64,000 bases of DNA. Origin: Metopolophium dirhodum. Lineage: Eukaryota; Arthropoda; Insecta; Hemiptera; Aphididae. Location: contig NC_083563.1 of assembly GCF_019925205.1 (NCBI RefSeq), positions 2,294,001-2,358,000 on the forward strand. The letters are read 5' to 3'. Within the stretch, counting starts at the first letter, position 1. Every line of letters begins with the position of its first letter. This document shows positions 40,448-51,272 of this stretch, piece by piece. Below the pieces are notes generated by a model that saw nothing but the letters and a program-made list of their open reading frames with translations, made no database searches and had not been told where the DNA came from. The translations under genes were made by a program, and so were the position numbers.

Positions 40448-41904
40448 TATTATAAATATATATACCTAATATAATATCGCGTTCGTTTGTATTTTGGCGG
40501 AACAATAACGCACACACTCGCGGGCGTGTATATAATATAATTTCAGGTGAACAGTATACATGATATTGTATAGGTGTATATAAAGCGCGCACACACGCAC
40601 CACTATATTATTATATACGCGACTATTATACCGAAATGATATAATAATAATAATAATAATAATCATAACACGTACACGTCTCGCTGGGTAAAGTCGGCGG
40701 CGGGGGCCACGTCGAATCACCGACCGCGTTTACCCGGCCAAACTCCACCCAGTTGCCCGCGGTGTACATAATATTATTATATATTGTATATATATGGACC
40801 GGTGTGAGTATATCGTATATAACGTATATACCTACTATATGTATATAGGTGTATATCGTGCAGTGTATCTACACACGCACACATAAATTATTATGTATAT
40901 AATATAATATGCATATTATAGGTACGTGTGTATATTATCGACATAATATATTATGTATATTATATATAGTTAAATAACTTATAAATATAATATGTCCCGC
41001 GACTATAGGCGACATGTATACGCGTGCGATATATATTATTATATATTATAATATCATATTATGGATTATAGGTATATATATATATACATACGTCGTTCCT
41101 ATGTATAATTTACATTTTTGTCGGTTATTGTTCGATCCCGGCGGGATATATAGGTATACCTATATTATATGTATACACGTAAATTGTATTTGTATATATA
41201 TTATAATATATATACATATATACATTATATACATTGTCCCACCAAAAGATCTCCTGCAAGCATACCCGCGACCCCCACACCACGCGGGCTATAACCATAT
41301 GCTCAACACCCGGCCGCCACTATGTCTACTGTGTAATATAGTTATCAGTCATTATTGGTATACACACATATAGCATATTATATACTTAGGGTCCAATGCG
41401 TTCCGTATTTTACAGGTTTGTCTTGTATTTGAAATTTGAATCAATAGCATCCCCGGGGTCCCGACAAACTGTTCTAATAACAGCACTATAATATAAAACG
41501 CCTTACTTAGAATCATTGTGTTCTCCGGGGCGAGAATTAAGTTACGAATGGTCATAAGTTCTAAATAATTACGACACCAAACACGTCAAGAATGGGTAAC
41601 ACTTAATCGACAACACACAGGCCTAATTAATTTAAAACGAAAATATCTAAATCAGATAACTTTATCTGCAAGACATATAAAAAATTAAAAAATTAAATAT
41701 TTGTTTTTATTGTATAAATGTAATGTACTTAACAATGTTTTTAATTAATCTAAATATATACTTTATAAGTCTGACTGTCTGAGGTATATAGAATGATACC
41801 ATTGATACCTCGAAGTTAAAAATACATTTTTTTTTTATATAAACAAAATAGTAGGTATATTTACAATCTGTAATATTGTATATTATACAATAAATACATT
41901 TGAT
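40448..41904. other. DNA upstream of dmrt99B
   Basis: A GC-rich patch at 40680-40765 may belong to the dmrt99B promoter. The rest is TA-rich with simple-sequence stretches; no gene seen. Confidence 0.5.
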
Positions 41905-42133
41905 AAGTGAGTTATGAGCATTTTTAATTTACGCTATATTATATACGCATAACTTGCTAAAAAAATTGAATTATCGTTATAAACCAACATCCGAACACAT
42001 AATAACAACAACAGATAATGTTCTTAACATCTAATTAAACTAACGGAGTTTAGTTCTTCTAAACGCAAATTTGATATGTTACGCACTTCTAAGACGGAGA
42101 CAACAAATATCCGTGTGACGTCCTCTTAAGATT
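41905..42133 (+). repeat. Relic of one arm of the TTAA foldback family
   Basis: GAGTTATGAGCATTTTTAAT at its left and TTACGCACTTCTAAGACGGA ... GACGTCCTCTTAAG at its right match the right arm of the 49647-50094 element. The partner arm is missing. Confidence 0.55.
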
Positions 42134-42597
42134 GAAATAACAACATGAAATCACGAGCAAAAGCAGGCCCACCATTGTGGAAACCCTCTAACTTGGGGGG
42201 GGGGGGGGAGTTAACTCTTTTAAATTAATACCGGTCGGAATTCAATAATTCCCGACACCAGTGCCTTTTTAACCGACGTGCAGGGGCATAGAGGACTGTG
42301 TCACTGTGCTACTGTCAGGGTTATTGTTATGTTTAAAACATTAATTTAAAACATTTGTTTTAAACGTTTTTTCATTGTTAAAAACGAATAAAACAGAATA
42401 TGTTTAAAACAGTGTAAAATCCAAGTGAATATTGTGTTATATTATATTATCTATATTGCCATCTTTCATTTTAATTTCATTGAATTAAACACCAAAATTA
42501 AAATTGTTTACTTAATAGTTAATATACACATAACATAATGTCCATATAAAACATCCATTCAGAATATATTAAAAATACATTTCAAATACTTTTATGA

Positions 42598-43550
42598 TTG
42601 AAAAAAAATAAAAAAAAAAATTTTAAAAACACACTTTTCCATAAAAACATTTTAAAAAAAATTTTAAAAATTGCACTAAAAAGACAAAAATAATTCTCTG
42701 TACTTAAAAATAATGAAAAATTTATTGATGAAAAATTTAAAAGTGTGTGGTGCTCATACACTTGACATATATTCCCAGTCACTATCTTATAAACATGATT
42801 GAACAAAGAAGTGTATGTGAGACTTTCCTTGGCTTTTAAATTTTTCATCAGTAAATTTTTCATTATTTTGCTCTTATACTTGACATATACTGCCAGTCAC
42901 TATCTTATAAACAGGATTGAACAAAGAAGTGTATGTGAGACTTAGCTCGGCTTTTAATGTTTTGTATGATGCACCACACACTTTTAAATTTTTCATCAAT
43001 AAATTTTTCATTATTTTTAAGTACAGAGAATTATTTTTGTCTTTTTAGTGCAATTTTTAAAATTTTTTTTAAAATGTTTTTATGGAAAAGTGTGTTTTTA
43101 AAATTTTTTTTTTTATTTTTTATTTTCTACTTTTTAGTTGAAAGTAAATATTTTTATTAAACGTTTAAGAAATATGTTATCCGGTGTTTTCGGTACCTAT
43201 ATCAGAATACCGGTATAATGTTATTTGGTAATAATTACCGTTGTTACCATAGATATTATAATAATGGATAGGACACGCCTATACTTGCTTCGTAAGAGGT
43301 TGCGGTTTTTTTTGGGGAAGAGAGAAAGTTCAATATCTGCGAGAGATATTACGGCGACGTCGTGGGGACAATCCTTTTTTTTTTTTTTTGGTCCATGTCC
43401 CAAAATGACAACGGATTATTGTATTGTCATCCAAGACCAAGGTCTATACCAATTTTCAGAATTTTTCATCTTCAAAAAGTGCCTCAAATCGAGCGCGCAA
43501 GATTTGATCACAGACAGACGTGAAACCAAACTTAAGAAAAGTGTTAAAAA
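42598..43550 (+). repeat. Palindromic repeat, copy 2 (core inverted relative to copy 1)
   Basis: Same flank order as at 20212-21228, but the 217-bp core (42754-42970) is the reverse complement of the core of copy 1. Arms lie at about 42615-42753 and 42971-43105. The sequence right of the palindrome is collinear with copy 1 to about 43550, where similarity ends abruptly. Confidence 0.85.
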
Positions 43551-43989
43551 AATACACCAACTCTGGCTACTGTGCAGTTGGCACGGTGAGCCGGTGTCAT
43601 AATATACGATGTCCCCCAGGCTGGTACAAAACAATCCACTTGGTATTATATTAGTATTGTTGACAACTTTTTTTGGAACTCTCCTATTTACAACACCTCG
43701 GTAGTATACCAACATGATCCATTCCGCTCAACTAAACTTTAAATATCATAACTATTGGGCCCTCATTTTTATGCAAAATGCATTATTTTTTAGAGAGACC
43801 GCAATGCTTTTCAAGTACAAAATCCGTTTCAAACATCAAAGAATTGAAAACTTAAACTTTTATATTGCATTTATAAATCAGTTTTGGCGTTTTTTGAGCA
43901 ATTACTACTGTAATGTTTAGGTTATTTTGTTAATTTTTAGTGCACCTTTATACATGATGTACATTTTTGGATTAGCAGCAAAGTGGCTT

Positions 43990-44900
43990 AATATGATTAA
44001 GCTCAATTAAATAGACACGGCACCGACTGAAGAAACATTTAAAACACTATTCCTAAAAATTTTCTTTTCTGAAGACAGATTGTGGGATAACTTTATAAAA
44101 TGTACAGAAACAGGGAAAAAACCTATAAACAACAAATTTCAGGAACATTTCCATTTTTGGATGGTGGAATTAAAATATTTGGAATCGCCAAAAATGGACG
44201 AAGAACAAGCCATAAACCTAATAACAAAACATTTTCCTGTAGCCATACAAGCATATTTACAAACGGAACAGGAGAAGTAATTTTTGAATATTTGGGAGAA
44301 ATTAAGAGAACTAGAGAAAAACCATGAAGGAGTTAATCAAACGAAAGAAAACACATATAACCGTCAAGTGAGGACGAGATAAGGACCGATAAAAAAAAAA
44401 AAAAATACAATAAATCAAAACATACAGGGGCAAAGACAGGCAACACAACCTACACCACAACCAATAACAAAAATGCAATCTCAGCCAGCACAAAGAACGT
44501 ACAAACCAGTATATGCAACAGATAATAGACGAATGGTAGAACAAATCACGTTAGAAAATTTAGAAAAACTATATATAGTAAAAAAACTACCGGACAAAAT
44601 ATCCATACTAACAGCATCCGACCTGACAAAATACGAAGATACAGAGCCGAGAGAGACAACAAATAATGGGTGTCCGTACATAAAAGTAAAAAAATACACG
44701 GACACATACATTAAATGTTAATAGACTCAGGAGCAGAAATCTGTGCCATATCAGAACAGTATCAGGAACAGATACTCAAAAATGACAAGAACACACCAAC
44801 CATACCATTGACAGTACGGCAGTACTATGCATTGACAGTACGTCAATAGGTACTATGCATACAGAAGACAGTGGGTGATAAGTCAACAAAGGTATCAAAG
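43990..44900 (+). pseudogene. Gag-protease remnant of an LTR retrotransposon
   Basis: Broken plus-strand frames. A gag-like stretch (about 44012-44280; WDNFIKC, HFHFWMVELKYLE, stop at 44278-44280), a Gln-rich linker (about 44400-44520), then a frame from 44473 ending at 44721. In another frame at 44718-44735 the words LIDSGAEIC mark the active site of a retropepsin-type aspartic protease. No zinc knuckle, reverse transcriptase, integrase or paired LTRs are visible, and stops and frame changes interrupt it. It is dead, probably Ty3/Gypsy- or Pao-type; the class is uncertain. Confidence 0.65.
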
Positions 44901-44927
44901 CAAATGTTATTAGTTATAACTAGGGCT

Positions 44928-45440
44928 GGGATTTTAATGTCCTTAAAAATCGCAAAAAATGACCTTAAAAAAATGCAAAAAAGACTTAAAAAACTCAAAA
45001 ATGCATTAAAAAAATGTCTTTAAAATGTATTTAAAATAGCTTAAAATAGCTTAAAATTTAAAAAATTACATTACATGCACATAAATGTTTTATTTTTTAC
45101 TTCGTGTTTTCATATATTAATAAATAAAAAATTATTCTTTATTGTTACACTGAATCACGAGAGCGTGCTTCAGGTTTTCAAATAGAAATGCCCTCCTGTT
45201 GTCCGCGAATAAGTTTTAATATATATATATACTTCAAATATGTATACTTCATTTACATCAATTTGATTGGTCAAGTCTTTTTCAATATACAATATTGACA
45301 AATTTTCTAATCTCTGTTCACCATTGATACCCTAGGCTAAGTTTTAATTTTTCTTAAGGCTGAAAAGGATTTTTCACAAGTAGCTGAACTGATTGGAAGT
45401 GTGAACATGAAAACAATGGTAAGAGTGTAAAATAATTTTG
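44928..45440 (-). pseudogene. hAT transposase relic (C-terminal dimerisation region)
   Basis: On the minus strand, about 45235-45440 reads LPISSATCEKSFSALRKIKT and, after a frame change, EQRLENLSILYIEKDL and NQIDVNEVY, the conserved hATC dimerisation block. The outer end at about 44930 (CTAGGGCTGGGATTTTAATG) looks like a hAT terminus. The catalytic RNaseH region was not found, so this is a truncated, frameshifted 3' end. Confidence 0.7.
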
Positions 45441-45924
45441 CTAATACCACTGGGACAGATGACAGTGCAAACTTTAATTTTAGTTTAGAGATTTTATAGG
45501 TTTTTATTTACCGGTAGTGGCAGATATTTCTCCATTAGCTTCACAATTGGTAGTTTTTTTGTTATATTCATACTTTTCAAATATTGAAAACATTTTGTTA
45601 TGAGGACAATTGTATGACTAAATTACTTATAAAACAAAATAATCCAAATGGTTCTTTCAAATAAACTTACGAATTCACACGTTCGCTGTTGTCTATTCGA
45701 GCGGTTAATTGTTAATGAAGTGTGCACTTATGTAGATAATAAATACAAGCAAATAGCAATTCGAAAACATTGGTCACTAGTATAAATAGAATTATTTACT
45801 ATCATTATCAATGATAAAATTATAACAGTGGCAATAGTGGATTGGGGTTTGTCCATAGAAACATAGAGTATTCTGAGTAATGTATTTTGTCACACTGCAA
45901 ATGTGTCCAGCGATGCGTTTTCGC

Positions 45925-46712
45925 CGAATTGTAATATAAGATTACTCATAAGTTTGAATACCGTTATCAAAAAAAAAAAAAATGTCTACACGAAACTTAA
46001 ATTAAATTTTTATGAGCGTCTGAAATTTATATTTTTACAACATTTGATATTCACTTGATTTCTCATGGAACAATTTTCTTATTTTATTGTAATTAAAAAA
46101 CGAATGACTGTAGATACTTGAAAATTTCACTGAATGTTTGTATTAATATTCTCTACACACGATAAAATTTTTAAAATATTTTGACTCTTTTTGAGCTGTT
46201 TACGGACATTGTCGGTTTTATTTTTTTTTAGTTTTTTTTTCTATAAATATCAATAAAATTTTATTTGTTGGGTAAAAAAGCGTGAAAATTTAATATAAGG
46301 CTCCTGATATATCGTTCTTATAGTAGTTGAAAAATATTAAAATACATAGGCATGATTTTTTTTTTATAAGCATTTAAAGTTCAAATTTTGACAACATTTA
46401 TCAAATTTATAATTTATTAATTATTTTGTAGTTAAAAATGTATAAAATGTTTAACTTTTATGGCTAAGGATTGAAAATTTAAAACAAGGCTCCACGTAAA
46501 TAGGTTATATATAAATTACTTTATTCACAATAATATCATCAAATATACTTGGTAATACCATAGGCTGACTGACCGTTTTCGCTCAGAATCGTTTTTCTTG
46601 TATAATGATATTATATCATTGAATTCAAACTGAACACCATCCATTACTACAGTGACCCACTTGTAACCTACTGTACAGCAGAGCGACATCCACTTACCCA
46701 CCTTTTTAAATA
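45925..46712 (+). repeat. R1 repeat copy
   Basis: Ends with the family tail GTACAGCAGAGCGACATCCA CTTACCCACC followed by T/A-rich sequence. Internally it holds degenerate tandem units built on GAAAATTTAATATAAGGCTCC and AAGTTCAAATTTTGACA. Confidence 0.7.
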
Positions 46713-47241
46713 ATAATATTATTTATAAATATAAATAAAAAATAACATAATAAAAACCTTTTTTTTTTACATAATGACTATTAAAATGTAAATTAACATA
46801 AGCCTATGCGTATATCAATTAAAAATACTCGATATTATTATAACATTTATAACTTTTATAACGATTGTGCGTTACGAGGAATACACAACCAAGAATAAAA
46901 AATTGAAATAAAAATAAACGCAAATTGTGATTGTTTGATTACTTACAATATAAATGTTTTCACACCACATGACTAATTAAAAATAACGTTGAGGTCATCA
47001 AAATATACGGGCTGGGAATGAATAATATTAGGCATTATACGGTGGTATTATCGAGCCTATTATGCTCTGATGACTTGGTGCACAAGATCGACTAATTATT
47101 GCTTTAATTGGGAGGCAACCGTTTGTAAATTTAATAATTAAATTGCAAAATTATTCACAGTAGTTTTTTTTATGCAGTGTGCAGTCAGCATTAACTGACA
47201 TTTATCATTTTTATAGTGTTTTTTTACTTTTACTTGTAATT

Positions 47242-47902
47242 TAAGGCAAACAAAGTTAAATGCCTTGGGCTAACTCTCGACAAACGCTTAACCTGGAGCC
47301 CACACATAAAATATAAACGTACAACTGTTAACTCTAAACTTCATATCCTCAGACCACTCTTAAAATCCAAACTTTCCCTTTCCAATAAACTTACTATATA
47401 CAAATCAATAATTCGACCAGCTTGGACATATGGTATCCAGTTATGGGGCTCTGCAAAGCCCTCTAACACCAACACGCTTCAAGCTTTTCAATCTATCTGC
47501 CTACGATTAATAACATCTTCTCCTTGGTATTTCACAAACAATAATCTTCACAAAGACCTAAAAATTCCTACACTCAATCAATTAGCAAAAGCCCATTACT
47601 CTAAATTTCACTCCAACTTAAACTCTCACAGTAATCCATTAATAAAACAACTTTCTTCCACCTCACTCCCTGGCAATGTAATTAGAAGACTCAAAAGACA
47701 GTGGCCTAGAGACCTACTAAAATAAAAAAAAAAATAAAAAAAACCGCGACATCTAAAATGTTCTCGGTCGGGTGGTGCTGCTGAGTGCCTGCCCACAAAT
47801 GTTAAATTCTGTTTCTTTATATTATATTAAATATCCTTTTTGCTCATTGTACATAATGTTGTATAGATTGTTAATTACTTAAATAAATAAATAAAAAAAA
47901 AA
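47242..47902 (+). mobile_element. 5'-truncated Jockey-like LINE with 10-bp target duplication
   Basis: An uninterrupted 159-codon frame (47246-47725, no ATG) codes the C-terminal end of a non-LTR reverse transcriptase: KCLGLTLDKRLTWSPHIKYK, RPAWTYGIQLWGSA, ending VIRRLKRQWPRDLLK. After the stop come a ~150-bp 3' UTR and an AAAT-rich poly(A) tail (about 47878-47902). ACTTGTAATT flanks it at 47232-47241 and 47903-47912. The lack of stops suggests recent insertion. It cannot move by itself because endonuclease and most of RT are gone. Confidence 0.85.
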
Positions 47903-48289
47903 ACTTGTAATTCACAGACCACTAAAACACCTAAATTATATTACTATACTGTTGGTTACTATATTGAATATACAACATACGCTATACGCTTTATATACAT
48001 AAATATAATCATATTATGATACATGTTTTAGTATTTAATTAATTTAAAGTATAGGTATTTATTACGATAAATTTATCTGTTTTATCAATTATATAATAAT
48101 ATAATATATTGAAAATATTTATCTTTATAACAAAATATATTAAAACCATCACCCTTGCTCTATTCTGAAAAATACTAATTATTACACAGTCGAGGAGGGT
48201 GTAATACAATTTTAAACTGCATAGTTTGTCACAGGTCTGTAGACATAACAAGTCTTGCACGCTAAACTGCATTAATATAATATTATGTA

Positions 48290-48311
48290 TATATATATAT
48301 ATATATATATT
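48290..48311. repeat. (AT)n microsatellite
   Basis: About ten AT units. Similar short (AT)n tracts occur at 8810-8831 and 40429-40446. Confidence 0.8.
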
Positions 48312-49300
48312 TTATATTTTGACATTTTAATACACTTTATCGTATATATCTATACATAGATTATAATTTATATATTATAATATAATATAACATAGCGTAT
48401 ATTGTATAGTGTTTTTTCTCCGAAATGCCCCACGCTGTCGATGACAACCGATTTATAGTTGACGCGACGAACGCGTGTGTATTTTTATTATTATTGTTTA
48501 TACACATATATATATTATAGTGTTCAGAAATATCGCAAAGGGTTGTGAACGTGACAAAAAGGGTCATTTTTCGGACACCCCCTTTACCGCGAGTCCTCGA
48601 CGTCAGCCACACAATCTGAACGCTAGATACCATAACAATAATATATAGTGATCGGACCCGGCAAATGGTCAAAAAATTCTAGTTTTATTATAATTTTTTT
48701 GTCCGGCCTCTCGTCGCCGACAATAATATGTAAAAATATGCTGAACGTTTTGGCGGATAAACAAATATGCCAATGACAGGTCACCCGATTTTGTCGAATC
48801 CTATGGATTTATAACTGTTGACTCAACGGTATTTGGTTGTTTTTTTTGTCCGATTTCCAAAAAAAAAATAATAAAAAAATAAATGTTATTTAACCGCATA
48901 CGACCGAATATAATGGCGTTTTATAATATGTGTATATGATCACAATTTAATGTATAATATAATGGATGTGTATAATACCTGTTCGCTGACACCGTATAGG
49001 TATGTTATACATACAATTTATGTTGGCGGTAAAGTTGAATTTCGATTGGATGTAAATTAATGGGCATTTTTGGTCGATATAATAATATTGTGTATAGGTA
49101 CACGAAAATTGACACTTTGACCAATTTGGAATCGGATGGCATGTACGTAATAAGTCGTGAGAACGTTATCTTGTCACGCCTGCACAGAAATTTTAATTGT
49201 TGATACCGGTTAGTGCGTTGGAACATGATGATTTTTTTCTGTCCAGCGGATAGTAAATACTTTTTATTTTAAGAAATGTGTTGGAATCTGATATATACAT

Positions 49301-49480
49301 CTCTAACCGACTACTATTCTACAAATCCTTACTGCAACCTATCTGGTCATACGGAATCGCTGTCCGGGGTACCGCTAAACCATCGAACACAAAAACGATA
49401 CAAGCGCATTCCAAGCCATCTGCCTCCGTATGATTGCTAAAGCCCGTTGGTACATCACAAATGTTGCTCTACATTTGCCC
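49301..49480 (+). pseudogene. Second Jockey-like LINE relic, frameshifted
   Basis: Plus strand reads ISNRLLFYKSLLQPIWSYGI and GTAKPSNTKTIQA, then after a one-base shift FQAICLRMIAKARWYITNVA. This matches the same region as the LINE at 47.3 kb (YKSIIRPAWTYGIQLWGSAK). It is a short decayed fragment with no tail seen. Confidence 0.7.
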
Positions 49481-49646
49481 CATCATAAAACAAACAGCTA
49501 TCATGTTTTGCCTATAATAATAATGGTAATTAATAGATTATAATACTAAAAAATATTTATGTGAGCACATGCAGTTTAAAATTTTCAAAAATTACATGTG
49601 TAACAATATTTTTCTTTTGAATTCAAAAAGTATTAATAGTAGAAAC

Positions 49647-50094
49647 TTAAGAGGACTGAGGCACCCGCATATGTTGTCTCGTCTTACAAGTGCGTACCAT
49701 AGAAAATTGTACGCCCAGCAAAATACGTGTAGCTCCGTTAGCTAAAAAATTAGAGTGAATTTACCACTTATACAATTTATAAAGGTAAGATTATTATCTA
49801 TAGGTAATCTCATGGGATTTTTATTATATTTTAATTTTAAAGCGAGTTATGAGTGTTTTAAGATGTACAAACAATTTACAATTTTAAAATGCTCATAACT
49901 CGCTTTAAAATTAAAATATAATAAAAATCCCATGAGATTGCCTAGATAATCTTACCTTTAAATTTTATAAGAGATAAATTCACTCTAATTTTTAAACTAA
50001 CAGAGTTAAACGTGATCTGCTGAGCGTAAAATTGTCCATGTTACGCACTTGTAAGATGGAGACAACATATAATGCGGGTGAGACGTCCTCTTAA
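49647..50094. mobile_element. Foldback element with ~215-bp arms, TTAA at both ends
   Basis: An almost complete hairpin. The left arm starts TTAAGAGGACTGAGGCACCC and the right arm ends GGGTGAGACGTCCTCTTAA. The centre is a short loop near 49868-49880 between copies of AAAGCGAGTTATGAG and its complement. TTAA at each outer end suggests a piggyBac-like target, but no transposase is present and TTAA may belong to the repeat itself. Confidence 0.75.
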
Positions 50095-51140
50095 AACATT
50101 ACGCTGTTATTACATAAAGTATAATTATCTATAAAGACATTTTCCAATTAATTCTAAGTTAAAACTAATTATGCCATAATTGACATTTTAGATTTTTTTA
50201 TTATACATATACCTACGCACAATTTTCTTTATAAAAATTTTAAATATTAACATAATTCGTCAAAAATTGCAGTTAAATATTTATAATATTCTTTTATAAC
50301 ATGCTGTTACCAGTACTTTACACAATAAAAAATTTTTATATATTATTAAAACACATAAACCAAAATCAGTAGGGACTTTAAATTTCAACAAAATAATTAT
50401 TTTAGCATTTTCTAAGTAATATTATGATATAATTTTAAGAATATGTTGAATCTTTTTTAACTATAAATAGACATTTTGAATGGTTAATATTTTTTTTTTT
50501 AAAGTTAATGTTGAAACAATCTTTTTTTTTAAATAAAAATCTTGAAATATATTACAAGATTTGAAAATTCTTTATAAGTTGTCCTTGCAGCAATTAAAAA
50601 ATATTAAAAAAATAAAGTCACTGTTTTTTTTTATAACTACTAGCGAAATTTAAATTTTGACAAAATTAGATGTTAAACATAAATGACGATTTTGAATGTA
50701 ACTATTTTAGTTAGGTTGGATGTAGTTCAAAAAATATTAGTTCAATAGAATCCATTATAACGTTATTTTCAAATGTAAAATGTAATATAGTACAAGTCTT
50801 CTTCCATCCGGTGAGAATTGGTCAAAGAAAGACTCTATAATGTTCAGCAATTAATTTCTGTGTAACGACATACCGTTTGGTATATTTTTTTTTTAACGAG
50901 TAATAATTCTATTCTAGTCAATAATATGCTTACTATAGATATCATACATCATTATTGAATTTTTAATTTGTATGAGAAAATTGTGAATACAATTGGTAAT
51001 TAATTGGCACTTATATTCCCTACGCTATACGTATATAATATATATAGATGTTCAGAATAATGTTTCAGTTACTGTTTGGACGCCAATAAGCACTGGTCGT
51101 GTAGTTTTTATAATATTAAAAAACAAATTTCAAAACAAAA
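50095..51140. other. Upstream region of SDR gene 1
   Basis: AT-rich. 50340-50700 weakly resembles R1 internal units. A TATATAATATATATAG stretch near 51030 lies about 100 bases before the ATG, but no promoter can be fixed. Confidence 0.4.
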
Positions 51141-51272
51141 ATGGAAAAGTGGAATGGAAAAGTTGCTGTAGTGACTGGTGCTTCTTCTGGGATCGGAGAG
51201 GAGACTTGTCGACAACTGGTTGACAAGGGAATGATTGTTGTTGGTTTTGCTAGGAGAGAACATAAACTTCAG
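51141..51272 (+). CDS. SDR gene 1, exon 1
   Basis: 44 codons from [20 protein letters not shown] to REHKLQ; donor CAG|GTACGC, phase 0. Holds the Rossmann glycine motif and the NADP-type basic residues. The ATG follows CAAAACAAAA, a typical insect A-rich start context. Confidence 0.92.

Noticed and set aside
39974..40455. 157- and 139-codon plus-strand frames
   Set aside because: Antisense shadows of the GC-rich dmrt99B first exon and its upstream region.
43225..43602. 125-codon plus-strand frame, partly shared with 20906-21288
   Set aside because: It lies in the unique part of the duplicated repeat, contains a poly-Phe run from a T tract, and its end differs between copies; no known domain.
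44680..44695. A-run as a programmed -1 frameshift site before the protease motif
   Set aside because: The -1 frame has a stop at 44712-44714 before the protease region, so the site could not lead into it.
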